This document shows, one piece after another, positions 33,970 through 42,641 of a stretch of 64,000 nucleotides of DNA. Source of the DNA: Thermoguttaceae bacterium (GTDB taxonomy: Bacteria > Planctomycetota > Planctomycetia > Pirellulales > Thermoguttaceae); contig JARKPK010000056.1 of assembly GCA_029975295.1 (NCBI GenBank), positions 20,058 through 84,057 on the forward strand, written 5' to 3'. A program made the translations under genes and the position numbers. Position 1 is the first letter of the stretch; each line of letters opens with the position of its first letter. The notes under the pieces were generated by a model that worked only from the letters and a program-made list of their open reading frames with translations, ran no database searches and was not told where the DNA came from.

Positions 33970-36060
33970 ATGGCTCGTTTGATACCGGTCGGAATCGACT
34001 TGGGCACAACGTTTTCGGCCGTGGCGACGCTCGACGCTGCCGGCCGCAGCGTGTTGCTTTCGAACGACGAAGGCGACCTGCTCACCCCCAGCGTGGTGCT
34101 TTTTGCTCAGTCGGAAGTGGTTGTCGGCAAAGATGCCCGCAACGCCGCGCTGATTGATCCGGCCTTGGTGGCCGAGTGGGTCAAGCGCGATATGGGTTCG
34201 CCGTTCTACAGCCGCCCGATCCAGGGCCGCTATCTGCCGCCCGAGGTGATTCAGGCCTGCATCTTGCGCAAGCTTCGGGGCAAGATCGACGCGGAGTTGG
34301 GCCCCGACGCCCGCTGCGTGATCACCGTGCCCGCCTATTTCGACGAAACGCGGCGGAAGGCGACGGCCGACGCGGGCGAGATGGCCGGCCTCCGCGTTCT
34401 CGACATCGTCAACGAACCGACGGCCGCGGCCTTGGCCTTTGGCGAAACAGCCGGGTATCTCGATGCCGAGCGGGCCCCGTCGGGCGCGACGACCGTGTTG
34501 GTTTACGACCTAGGCGGGGGAACCTTCGACTGCACCTTGCTGCAACTGTCGGCCGGAAAGGTCGTTACCTTGGCCACCGACGGCGACGTGCAACTGGGCG
34601 GCCACGACTGGGATCTCCGCCTGATGAACCACGCCGCCGCCGAGTTCCGCCGCCTGCACAACCTCGATCCGCTGACCGATCCGGCTGCGGGCAATCGGCT
34701 GCTGCAAGCCGCGATTGAAGCCAAACACTCGCTCAGCGCTCGGCCGCGCACCCACATGCGGATTGACTTCCAGGGCCGCAGCCTCGACTTGGTGATTACG
34801 CGCGAGCTGTTCGCGGAACTGACGGGCGACTTGCTGGAGCGGACGGCCTACACCACCCGCCAACTGCTCAACGACGCTCGATGGAGCTGGGATCGGGTTG
34901 ATCGGGTGTTGCTGGTCGGCGGGGCGACGCGGATGCCGATGGTGGCCCAGATGCTGCGGCAACTGAGCGGCCGCGAGCCCGATCGCTCGGTCAATCCCGA
35001 CGAAGCCGTCGCCCGAGGCGCGGCGCTGTATGCCGGTTACCTGCTGGCCAAGGCCGAAGGCGGCGCGGCGGGGCGGTTCGAGGTGACCAACGTCAACTCA
35101 CACAGTTTGGGAATCGAGGGCATCGAACCGAGTACGATGCGGAAGATCAATGTGGTGTTGATTCCGCGGAACACGCCGCTGCCGGCGGTGAAAGTCGAGC
35201 GATTCACCACCAAGTCGGACAATCAGCGATCGATCGTCGTCCATGTGCTCGAAGGCGAGAGTCCTTCGCCGGGCGACTGTACGAGCATTGGGCGGACGGT
35301 GATCCGCGACCTGCCGCCGGGGCTGCCGCGTGGATGGCCGGTCGATGTCGTTTTCTCGTACGAGACCAATGGGCGATTGCGCGTCGAGGCCTCGGTGCCC
35401 GGCACCGGCCAGGCCGCGCAGCTCGACCTGGAGCGCGCCGGCGGATTGACCGGCGGCGGGATTGATCGGTGGAAACGGGTTCTTTCGGGCGAACCGGGCT
35501 TTGCCGAGTTCGATCGGACCGTGTGCGACCTGCTCAACGAGGCGGGCGGACTGATCGCACCGGCCGGAGCGACCAGCGCCGTGGCGGCGCTGCCGCTCGG
35601 CGCAGCGGCCCCTGGGAACGCACCACCCGTGGGTGCGGCGGGGCCGGCGGCAAACAACGGGGGCGGCGCGTATGCCCCCGGCGATTCGGCGGTTGCCGCC
35701 CACTGGGGCGGGGCGGCTTTGTCGGCGGCCGAGTTGCCCGAGCGTGCGGCATTGCGGTCGCCAACCGGCGCGCCGGCAAGTATGCTGGAGGGAACAACGC
35801 CTTCGGCCGGCCCAGGGGGCGCGCTTGCGACGGCTGGGCCCGCGCCCCCGCCGGTGCAGCCCGGCGCTGAGGGCGCGCCGGGCGCGGCGGCAGCGGGGAG
35901 CACGGCGGCCTCGGGTGCGCCGGAAGCTCCTTCGCGGGGCGGAATTCCGCATTGGCTGGTGATCGTGATCGGTTACTTGCTTTCGGCCATCGTCGGGTTG
36001 TCGTTGGGCTATTTGGTGTTGATGTGGCTTCGGCCCGAGTCGTTTCCGCGGCCGTGGTAG
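33970..36060 (+). CDS. Hsp70-like ATPase with C-terminal membrane anchor
   Basis: This 696-residue protein has the Hsp70 phosphate-1 motif (VGIDLGTTFSAVA), the TVPAYFDETRRKAT block, DIVNEPTAAALAFG and the phosphate-2 VYDLGGGTFDCTLL. VLLVGGATRMPMV completes the ATPase half (about 1-370). A short substrate-binding-like domain follows (about 375-510). A long Ala/Gly/Pro-rich linker (about 530-655) leads to a hydrophobic helix near the end (WLVIVIGYLLSAIVGLSLGY, about 661-680). There is no signal peptide, so the chaperone part should be cytosolic and tethered to the inner face of the membrane. The next gene is a related Hsp70 without the anchor, about 90 bases downstream. Partners and clients are unknown. 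Confidence 0.88.
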   Translation: MARLIPVGIDLGTTFSAVATLDAAGRSVLLSNDEGDLLTPSVVLFAQSEVVVGKDARNAALIDPALVAEWVKRDMGSPFYSRPIQGRYLPPEVIQACILRKLRGKIDAELGPDARCVITVPAYFDETRRKATADAGEMAGLRVLDIVNEPTAAALAFGETAGYLDAERAPSGATTVLVYDLGGGTFDCTLLQLSAGKVVTLATDGDVQLGGHDWDLRLMNHAAAEFRRLHNLDPLTDPAAGNRLLQAAIEAKHSLSARPRTHMRIDFQGRSLDLVITRELFAELTGDLLERTAYTTRQLLNDARWSWDRVDRVLLVGGATRMPMVAQMLRQLSGREPDRSVNPDEAVARGAALYAGYLLAKAEGGAAGRFEVTNVNSHSLGIEGIEPSTMRKINVVLIPRNTPLPAVKVERFTTKSDNQRSIVVHVLEGESPSPGDCTSIGRTVIRDLPPGLPRGWPVDVVFSYETNGRLRVEASVPGTGQAAQLDLERAGGLTGGGIDRWKRVLSGEPGFAEFDRTVCDLLNEAGGLIAPAGATSAVAALPLGAAAPGNAPPVGAAGPAANNGGGAYAPGDSAVAAHWGGAALSAAELPERAALRSPTGAPASMLEGTTPSAGPGGALATAGPAPPPVQPGAEGAPGAAAAGSTAASGAPEAPSRGGIPHWLVIVIGYLLSAIVGLSLGYLVLMWLRPESFPRPW

Positions 36061-36147
36061 TTGCCGTCTGCGATGACCTCGGTGGGGTGCAGAGGTTCAG
36101 GTGTTGTTCGAGAGAAACCGGATCAAGCGATTGGCGCAGCGGGGTTT

Positions 36148-37695
36148 ATGAAAAAACTATCGGTACCAGCGGTGGGCATCGACCTGGGGACGACGTTCTC
36201 CGTGGTGGCCAAACTCGATGACGAGGGCCGCCCGCAAACGTTGATCAACGCCGAAGGCGAACGGCTGACCCCCAGCGTGGTGCTTTTCGATCAAGACGCG
36301 GTGGTGGTCGGCCGCGAGGCGTTGAAAGCCTTGGCGATCGAGGCCGAGAATTGCGCCGAGTGCTCGAAGCGCGATGTGGGACACCGTGTTTTCCATAAGG
36401 TGCTCGAAGGCAAACAGTATCCTCCCGAGGTGATCGAGGCGTTGATCCTCAACAAGCTTCGGATCGACGCGGCCACGCAGGTCGGCCCGTTCAGCAAAGC
36501 CGTGGTGACCGTGCCGGCGTATTTCGATGAAGTTCGCCGCAAGGCCACGCAAGACGCCGGCTACATGGCCGGGCTGGAGGTGATGGACATCATCAACGAG
36601 CCGACGGCCGCGGCCGTGGCCTTCGGCTTCCAGCAGGGCTATCTCAACCGCGAGGGCAGCTCGATCGAGCCGCAGCATGTTTTGGTGTACGATTTGGGCG
36701 GCGGCACATTCGATCTGACGTGCATGGAGATTCGCGGCACGGAGTTCATCGCCTTGGCCACCGACGGCGACGTCCGCCTGGGCGGCTACGATTGGGACCA
36801 GCGATTGGTCGATTTGGTGGCCGAGCAGTTCATCCGCAAACACGGCGCTGACCCGCGCGAAGATCCCCGGTCGTCGGGTAAGCTGTGGCGCGAGTGCGAA
36901 GACGCCAAGCGCACGCTCTCGACGCGTCCGAAAGCTACGGTCATTTGCGAGCATCGCGGATTGATCGCGCATGTGGAAGTGACGCGCGAACAATTCGAGG
37001 AATCGACGCAAGACCTGCTCGATCGCACCCGCTTCACCACGGTGCAAACGCTCAAGGCGGCCGGGCTCCAGTGGAGCGAAATCGACCGCGTGCTGCTGGT
37101 CGGCGGTTCGACGCGGATGCCGATGGTCCGCAAAATGCTCGAAGAACTGACCGGCAAACCGCCCGACGCCTCGGTGGCCGCCGACGAGGCTGTGGCCCAC
37201 GGCGCGGCCCTGCACGCCGGGTTGCTGCTGGCCAAAGAGCAGGGCCTGCCGCGGCTGTTCCGCATTCGCAACGTCAACTCGCACAGCCTGGGCGTGGTGG
37301 GCATCGACCCGCTCACCAAACGCCGCCGCAACGGGATCCTCATTCCCCGCAACACGCGGCTGCCGGTGACGGCCAAGCGGACGTTCAAAACGTCGAAGGC
37401 CAATCAACGATCGGTGCTCGTGCAAATCGTCGAGGGCGAAAGCCCCTCGGCCGACGAATGCACCCCGATCGGCCGCTGCTCGCTGCCGAAACTGCCCTCG
37501 GGCCTCTCGGCGCAAACACCGGTGGATGTGTGGTTCCACTACAAGCCCAACGGGCGATTGAAGGTCCGCGTGCTCGTGCCCGGCACCGACCGCAAAGTGG
37601 AAACCGAGATCGTTCGCGAAAACAGCCTGCCCAAGGAACACCTCGACGGCTGGCGACAGTATATTTCGGGCGTGCCGCCGACGGAGTATCGGTAG
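36148..37695 (+). CDS. Hsp70-like ATPase (soluble paralogue)
   Basis: This 515-residue protein resembles the preceding Hsp70 over its first 510 residues: VGIDLGTTFSVVAKL, VTVPAYFDEVRRKATQDAGYMAGL, DIINEPTAAAVAFG, VYDLGGGTFDLTCM and VLLVGGSTRMPMV. It ends after the short beta-rich substrate-binding-like domain, without the helical lid of DnaK and without the linker and membrane helix of its neighbour. ATG 36148 marks the start of homology; the frame is open to 36061. It probably shares the promoter at 33871-33907. Whether the pair forms a complex is unknown. Confidence 0.88.
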   Translation: MKKLSVPAVGIDLGTTFSVVAKLDDEGRPQTLINAEGERLTPSVVLFDQDAVVVGREALKALAIEAENCAECSKRDVGHRVFHKVLEGKQYPPEVIEALILNKLRIDAATQVGPFSKAVVTVPAYFDEVRRKATQDAGYMAGLEVMDIINEPTAAAVAFGFQQGYLNREGSSIEPQHVLVYDLGGGTFDLTCMEIRGTEFIALATDGDVRLGGYDWDQRLVDLVAEQFIRKHGADPREDPRSSGKLWRECEDAKRTLSTRPKATVICEHRGLIAHVEVTREQFEESTQDLLDRTRFTTVQTLKAAGLQWSEIDRVLLVGGSTRMPMVRKMLEELTGKPPDASVAADEAVAHGAALHAGLLLAKEQGLPRLFRIRNVNSHSLGVVGIDPLTKRRRNGILIPRNTRLPVTAKRTFKTSKANQRSVLVQIVEGESPSADECTPIGRCSLPKLPSGLSAQTPVDVWFHYKPNGRLKVRVLVPGTDRKVETEIVRENSLPKEHLDGWRQYISGVPPTEYR

Positions 37696-37744
37696 TCGGG
37701 GGGGAACGCGGGATCGCTGCCGAGAGGGCGAGGATCGAGCGAAG

Positions 37745-38797
37745 ATGGAACGTGTGGTCGCCGCCAGCGAAGCGATTCTCGGTCCGGCCTGGAAGGACGT
37801 GCCGCCGGTGGTCGTCTTTTTCGGGGCCGAGGCGTTCTTCAAGTCGCATTTGTGGCGCCGGGTGCGCTTGGCCGTCGTGGGCGATCAGCCCGACGAGTGG
37901 TCGCTCGGCGTTTTCGACGGCGCTGAGGCGGACTGGCGCGACGTTGAGGCCGAATTGCGGACCGTAGCCATGTTCGGCCCGCGGCGATTGGTGCGGGTCG
38001 AATCGGCCGACGCGCTGGTCAGCAAGAATCGTGCGGCGCTGGAGGAGTACGTCGCCCAGCCGGCCGGAAAGAGCGTGCTGGTGCTCGAGCTGTCGAGCTT
38101 TCCGAGCAACACGCGGCTCTACAAGGCGGCCGTTGCCGCCGGATTGGTCGTCGATTGCTCTCCGCCCCCGCCGGCGGCGCTGGCCAGATGGCTGCGCCGC
38201 TGGGCCAAAGCGGCGCATCGGGCGGAGATGGACGACGCTGCCGCCAAGTTGCTGGCCGATCTGATCGGCGCCGATTTGGGGTTGCTCGACCAAGAGACGG
38301 CCAAACTGGCGCTTTGGGCCGGCGATCCCCCCCGGATCACCGCCGAGCTGGTGGGCCAACGCACTGGGGCTTGGCGGGCGCGGACCGCCTGGGAGTTGAT
38401 CGATGCTGCGCTCGAAGGCAAGCCGGCCGAAGCGCTGAAGCTGCTCGATCAGCTCTTGGCCGCCGGCGAGCAGCCCATCGGAATCTTAGCCCAAATCTCG
38501 TCCACCTTGCGCCGCCTGGCAGCCGCCACCCGGCTGATTATTCGCGGCGAACAGATCGGGCGGCGGCCGCCGCTGCGCCAAGCGCTGTTGCAGGCGAAGG
38601 TCCATCCGCACTTCGTCGAAAAGACGCAGAAGCAATTAGAGCGGCTGGGCCGCGCCCGCGCCCGCACGCTTTACCGGCGATTGCTCGATGCCGATCTCGA
38701 TCTGAAGGGCGGCAGCGTCTTGCCGCCGCGATTGCTGCTTGAGCGGCTGATCCTTTTCCTGGCCGCTCCGCCGCCGCCGAAACCTTCCGCCCGATGA
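37745..38797 (+). CDS. holA: DNA polymerase III delta subunit
   Basis: The delta subunit opens the sliding clamp within the clamp loader. The 350-residue protein has the family pattern: VVFFGAEAFFKSHLWRR near the N-terminus, RRLVRVESAD, the acidic/hydrophobic central domain, and the DQLLAAGEQPIGILAQISSTLRRL block typical of HolA. The C-terminal collar helices end in LLERLILFLA. It lies about 50 bases after the second Hsp70 gene on the same strand, so it may be read as the last gene of that unit. The family length and motifs agree. Confidence 0.88.
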   Translation: MERVVAASEAILGPAWKDVPPVVVFFGAEAFFKSHLWRRVRLAVVGDQPDEWSLGVFDGAEADWRDVEAELRTVAMFGPRRLVRVESADALVSKNRAALEEYVAQPAGKSVLVLELSSFPSNTRLYKAAVAAGLVVDCSPPPPAALARWLRRWAKAAHRAEMDDAAAKLLADLIGADLGLLDQETAKLALWAGDPPRITAELVGQRTGAWRARTAWELIDAALEGKPAEALKLLDQLLAAGEQPIGILAQISSTLRRLAAATRLIIRGEQIGRRPPLRQALLQAKVHPHFVEKTQKQLERLGRARARTLYRRLLDADLDLKGGSVLPPRLLLERLILFLAAPPPPKPSAR

Positions 38798-38890
38798 ACG
38801 CGCCGGGATGGCGCAACAGGCATGGGCGATCGTTCCCCTATCGTGCAACGCGGCGCCGGGCGGCCGCGCCGAGCAGGCCGGCCCGCGCCA

Positions 38891-39127
38891 TCAGAGCTTG
38901 TTCTTCCAGCCGAGAAAGAACGTGATTCCGCCGACGATCAACCCGAAGAAGGCCCCTTTGAATCCGGCCGAAAACACGCTGAAATCGTGGATCACCTGCG
39001 AACCGTTGGGCAGTTTCTCCACCCAAGGGCGAAAGGTCAGCCAGGCGAACAGCACCCAAAGGATCAAAACGACGTTGAACGCCACCAAGCCCATCATGCC
39101 GTAACGGCGAATTTCGTCTTCGTTCAT
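38891..39127 (-). CDS. Small membrane protein
   Basis: This 78-residue protein has two hydrophobic helices, about residues 10-29 (MGLVAFNVVLILWVLFAWLT) and 56-72 (FKGAFFGLIVGGITFFLG), with a short acidic N-terminus (MNEDEIRRYG). ATG 39127 was chosen because the upstream frame is low-complexity. It is convergent with holA and follows the lipoprotein gene on the same strand. I do not recognise a family; the function is unknown. Confidence 0.6.
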   Translation of the reverse strand: MNEDEIRRYGMMGLVAFNVVLILWVLFAWLTFRPWVEKLPNGSQVIHDFSVFSAGFKGAFFGLIVGGITFFLGWKNKL

Positions 39128-39423
39128 AGCTGTTCTGCTTAGGGATCGAAAAGGCGACACGAAGGGATCGACGCATCCGCCGTCGGTTGCCGGCTGCCCT
39201 GCCCATGCGCGGCCGCTGCCCGGTCTGCCGATGCCTGAAACGACACTGCAACAATGCCGGCCGGCCGAATGCCGACTTCCGCGGCCCAAGTCGATTCCGC
39301 CGTCGCCTGATGCTTGTGCCGACCGGAAAACGGGGCGTCGCCGACGGCGAAGCGGCCGGAAACGAAGCGGCCGAGCTGCACGTTTCGCCCGCGCTCGCCC
39401 GTTCTCGTCTTCGGCGGTTCGGT

Positions 39424-40272
39424 TTAGAAGTCGTCCACGCCCAGCTTGGGCTTGTCGGGCTTCTTCGGTTCGGGCTTCGGTTCGGGTTTAGGCTCCGGCG
39501 TCGGTTCGGGCTTCGGTTCCGGTTTGGGTTCTTCCGACGGCTTCGGCTCGGGTTTGGGTTCGGGCTTCGGTTCGGGTTTGGGCTCGTCGGTTGTTGCGGG
39601 CTGGTCCGGTTTCGGTTCCGGTGTCGGCTCGGCCGCGGCCGACTTGGGGAACTGCATCCCCAGCGCCACGGCGTAAAGGTGCGGCTTCCATTGGGCGGCC
39701 GCGCTCTCCAGATCGCGCAACTCGAGGATGTAGCGGCGGCCGTCGCGAACCGTTTCTACAACGTAATAGTCGAGCACGCCTTCCGAGGTCCGCACGCGCC
39801 GAGCGTACTGGACACCGAGGAACTTGCCGATCTTAACCGGTTCGATGCCCTCAGCCAGTTTGACCTTGCCGTCGCCTTTGCCCTCTTGCTGCAATTTTCT
39901 GGCCTTCTCTTGCATCGCGGCAAAGACTGCCTTGCCGTACTCGATCTGGTTCTCGGCAGTCACGTTCTGCACGCGATCGAAGTCTTCGACCGTGATGATG
40001 ATCGACGGAAGCGGCTCGCGTTTATCGCCTCGGAATGCGGCCAAATAGCGTTGGCTGCGGGGCATCACCTGCCAACCGGCGGGCGGGGCGACGATCACGC
40101 GATCGTCGTCCAGCGGGGGCATCGGGTCGCCGAGTTTGGGCAAAGGGCCGGTTCTGGCCGCGCCGCCACTACCGCCCGATTCCGCGCCGCCCATGCCGCC
40201 GCAGCCGACCAAGCAGCATCCGCCCAACGCGGCCAACACGATCAGAAAGCGAGCGGGTCGGGGTTGACTCAT
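39424..40272 (-). CDS. Lipoprotein with C-terminal EPKP repeats
   Basis: This 282-residue protein has a lipoprotein signal (ALGGCCLVGC with a Cys near residue 24) and a central domain of about 150 residues. The tail has many Glu-Pro-Lys-Pro repeats (about residues 205-275), probably extended and highly charged, which may span the periplasm or contact other polymers. The start is ATG 40272, with GGAGG at a good distance. The repeat length could vary between strains because the DNA is itself repetitive. The central domain is not recognised. Confidence 0.75.
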   Translation of the reverse strand: MSQPRPARFLIVLAALGGCCLVGCGGMGGAESGGSGGAARTGPLPKLGDPMPPLDDDRVIVAPPAGWQVMPRSQRYLAAFRGDKREPLPSIIITVEDFDRVQNVTAENQIEYGKAVFAAMQEKARKLQQEGKGDGKVKLAEGIEPVKIGKFLGVQYARRVRTSEGVLDYYVVETVRDGRRYILELRDLESAAAQWKPHLYAVALGMQFPKSAAAEPTPEPKPDQPATTDEPKPEPKPEPKPEPKPSEEPKPEPKPEPTPEPKPEPKPEPKKPDKPKLGVDDF

Positions 40273-40403
40273 CGCATGTTCCTCCGGATTGGCTCGAAGC
40301 CCCAACGCACGGCAACCCGTTGCGTCGTCCCATCACGCCGCAATCCGCCCTGCTCGGCGCGGCGCTCGGCGGCGCGATTGGTTGGCGCAGCGAGACAATC
40401 GGG

Positions 40404-40748
40404 CTACTCGTTGATGATCTCTTTTACCAACTGAACGAAGTGCGGCGTTCCCTGCGAATTGGTCAGGTCGGCAGCCTTCTTCTCCGCCTGAGTTCGTTCG
40501 TGGAATTCGAACAGGGCGATGCGCTTCATGGCCTGATTGAAGACGGCCCAAAATGCTTTCAGGCGGACTTCCTTCGGCTCTTTCGAGCGGCTTTTGCGCT
40601 TGGCGGCCGGCTTCTTCTTTGCCGGCTTCTCCTGCTCTTCGCCCTCGTCGGCCTCGTCGTCCATTCCAACGTCTTCTTCCTCGTCGAGCCGTTCGGCCGC
40701 CTCAGCGGCCGCCCGCAACTCGCGGCGATTCAAAATCTTTCGTGCCAT
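40404..40748 (-). CDS. Small acidic/basic protein of unknown function
   Basis: This 114-residue protein starts with a basic segment (MARKILNRRELRAAAEAAE) and an acidic stretch (LDEEEDVGMDDEADEGEE). A Lys-rich segment (KPAKKKPAAKRKSRSKEPK) follows, and a predicted helical C-terminus (LKAFWAVFNQAMKRIALFEFHERTQAEKKAADL) completes it. I do not recognise a domain; the Lys-rich middle could bind nucleic acid. It follows the variant kinase gene on the same strand, so both may be co-transcribed. Confidence 0.55.
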   Translation of the reverse strand: MARKILNRRELRAAAEAAERLDEEEDVGMDDEADEGEEQEKPAKKKPAAKRKSRSKEPKEVRLKAFWAVFNQAMKRIALFEFHERTQAEKKAADLTNSQGTPHFVQLVKEIINE

Positions 40749-41091
40749 GAGCGTCTCCATCTTTCTCGGCGCGCCCCGCGTGGAGCCGGGTTGCCGCAAC
40801 CCCGCCCGAACGCGGCCGCCAAGCCGCTTACGTTACTGCCTCAGATGCCGCCGGGCGACCGAAGCCGGCGGGCCCGACCCAATCCCCCCTTTTTCCGTCA
40901 AGATACCCCATTCGCCCTCGACTGAAAAGTCCCAGATGAAACCGCGGAAAACGGAAAGCGTCCGGGTCGCGTCGCGTAAGCTCTTCGGCCGATTGGCTGT
41001 GCGTGCGGCCGTTTTCTCTGGTGCGTGGACCTGTTTCATGTCGCCGCCGCGCGGCCGGCCCGTCGCGCCGCTGCCGGCGGTCTTCGCTGGC
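40749..41091. other. Intergenic region between kinase and small protein genes
   Basis: These 343 bases hold no gene. A weak promoter-like pair (TTTTCA, TATCTT) is visible on the minus strand near 40895-40935; I do not rely on it. Confidence 0.45.
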
Positions 41092-41964
41092 TCACTCGGC
41101 GGTGTCGGTCTCCACACCGTCGATCATCTGCAAGAACGCCTCCATCGAGGGGCAGCGGCGGCTCAGCTCGGGTTCGATGCAGGCGTGAATCGCCGCAACC
41201 AGCTTCGGGTGGAGATCGGGCCGATGCTTGCGGATGTCGATGGGCGGCTTGTCGTGGTTCATCGCCGCCAACCCGGTAGCGCCCGAGGGCCACGGCAGCG
41301 CGAACGCGCACAGCTCGTAGGCCGTGGCGCCGAAGGCGAAGACATCGACTCGTTTGTCGGTTGCGCGGCGACGCACGATCTCCGGCGCCATGTAGTTGGG
41401 GGTGCCCGTTCGGTTGCCCGGCTGCATGAACGGCGGTTCGGCCGGCACGGTCAGGCCGAAGTCGATCAGTTTCAGATTCCGCCCTTTGTCGGTGAGCATC
41501 AGATTGCGCGGGCAAACATCGCGGTGGATGAAGCCCGCCGCGTGTACGGCCGCCAGCGCCTCGGCAGCCTGGCGGATGAAGTGCGCGCGCCGGCCTTGCA
41601 GCACCGGGCTTCGGGCGATGACCAGCGAGTTGAAGTCGGGCCCTTCAAGATACTCCATCACCAAATAGGGCGAGCCGTCGGTGGTCAGCCCGTGTTCGAA
41701 CGTTTCGACGATCCGCGGATGCCGCAGCCGCATGGCGATTTCGCCTTCGCTGGGCTTTTTCAGATTCTTGAATCGGGCCTCGAACACGGCCGCCTTCTGG
41801 CGGTCGAGGATCTTCAAACCGACCGTCTTGTTCGTCTTCAGATCCCGCGCCACGTAGAAGCTCGACATCGTGCCCGAGATCGCCTCGCGCTGGATGGCGA
41901 ACCGCGAGGCGACGTTGAGACGGCTCGGGCCGAAGAGCGATTTGAAAGCGTCGAACAGTGCCAT
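41092..41964 (-). CDS. Ser/Thr protein kinase with variant catalytic loop
   Basis: This 290-residue protein is a stand-alone Hanks-type kinase domain. Lys51 in VGLKIL, the HRDVCPRN catalytic loop (147-154, Asp149 and Asn154 intact) and DFG (168-170) are present. Two points are unusual: the Gly-rich loop is replaced by ISGTMSSF, and the normal loop Lys two positions after the HRD Asp is changed to Cys. No transmembrane helix or sensor domain is present, so it is probably cytosolic. It may be an active but atypical kinase. The small acidic/basic protein gene lies downstream on this strand. Confidence 0.82.
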   Translation of the reverse strand: MALFDAFKSLFGPSRLNVASRFAIQREAISGTMSSFYVARDLKTNKTVGLKILDRQKAAVFEARFKNLKKPSEGEIAMRLRHPRIVETFEHGLTTDGSPYLVMEYLEGPDFNSLVIARSPVLQGRRAHFIRQAAEALAAVHAAGFIHRDVCPRNLMLTDKGRNLKLIDFGLTVPAEPPFMQPGNRTGTPNYMAPEIVRRRATDKRVDVFAFGATAYELCAFALPWPSGATGLAAMNHDKPPIDIRKHRPDLHPKLVAAIHACIEPELSRRCPSMEAFLQMIDGVETDTAE

Positions 41965-42430
41965 CGCGGCCCATGGGGCGAAAAGGGAAACAGACTCTGC
42001 GCTTCGGCCGGCGCCGACCGCCCGATCGCCGCCCGATCGAGCGGCAAACCGGACGCGGGGCAGTGCCGCGGCCGCCGCCGCAAACCCGGCGAAACCGGCC
42101 GCCGCAGCCCGCGCGCCTCGCGGAAATTCGAGTATAACTTGCCGTCGGAACGCTCACAAGAAAACGATTCGCTCATCCGCTTATCGGCCGCGCAACGTGC
42201 GGGAATCGGTCCTTCAGGCGGGGAATGCGCCGGTCGGTCTTCGGCGCAAACGGCGAACCGGCTTCCGCGCGGCCGAGCGCGCGGCCTTGCGGATCGCCGG
42301 GACGGTTCATCAGGGCCTCGGCAGCCGGCGGGGCAGGCGAAAAACGATTATTTGGGTCACGATCGGCAAGAACGGTTCAAGCCGCAGGCCGCCTACAACC
42401 GACCGAAAAAGAATAGACCTGCCGGGAGGG

Positions 42431-42450
42431 CGGGATGCTTCGGCGTCCCG
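42431..42450 (+). ncRNA. UUCG-capped hairpin, possible part of a structured RNA
   Basis: CGGGATGC (42431-42438) and GCGTCCCG (42443-42450) pair over eight positions with one G-U pair, closed by a TTCG loop, the very stable UUCG tetraloop in RNA. CCTG (42419-42422) and CAGG (42454-42457) could pair outside it. The terminator-like repeat at 42460-42504 follows directly, so the two may belong to one short transcript. No RNA family was recognised. Confidence 0.4.
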
Positions 42451-42459
42451 TATCAGGAT

Positions 42460-42504
42460 AAAGATCATGGTATGACGACGGACCGGCGTACCATGATCTT
42501 TTTT
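42460..42504 (+). terminator. Perfect 13-bp inverted repeat with T run (terminator-like)
   Basis: AAAGATCATGGTA (42460-42472) and TACCATGATCTTT (42489-42501) pair perfectly around a 16-base loop, and T residues continue to 42504. On the + strand this fits an intrinsic terminator with an unusually AT-rich stem. Both neighbouring genes are on the minus strand, where only a short T run would follow, so a + strand transcript ending here would be unannotated. Confidence 0.55.
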
Positions 42505-42641
42505 GTTGCGCCTCGGGGATGCTGCGGCGCTTCGGGCGACAGGCTGCGCCTTGGGGATTCTGTTGCGTTTTGCGGGCGGCGCGGCACCGCCGCGCCCCGG
42601 GCGAATGGGCGATCGCCCCGTCCGCTTTTCCGCGGCCGCGG

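Larger units (their letters stand above)
41965..42641. other. Intergenic region with structured inverted repeats
   Basis: These 677 bases lie between two leftward genes. I see no coding sequence. The notable content is at 42431-42504: a UUCG-capped hairpin and a long perfect inverted repeat followed by T residues. Confidence 0.6.
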
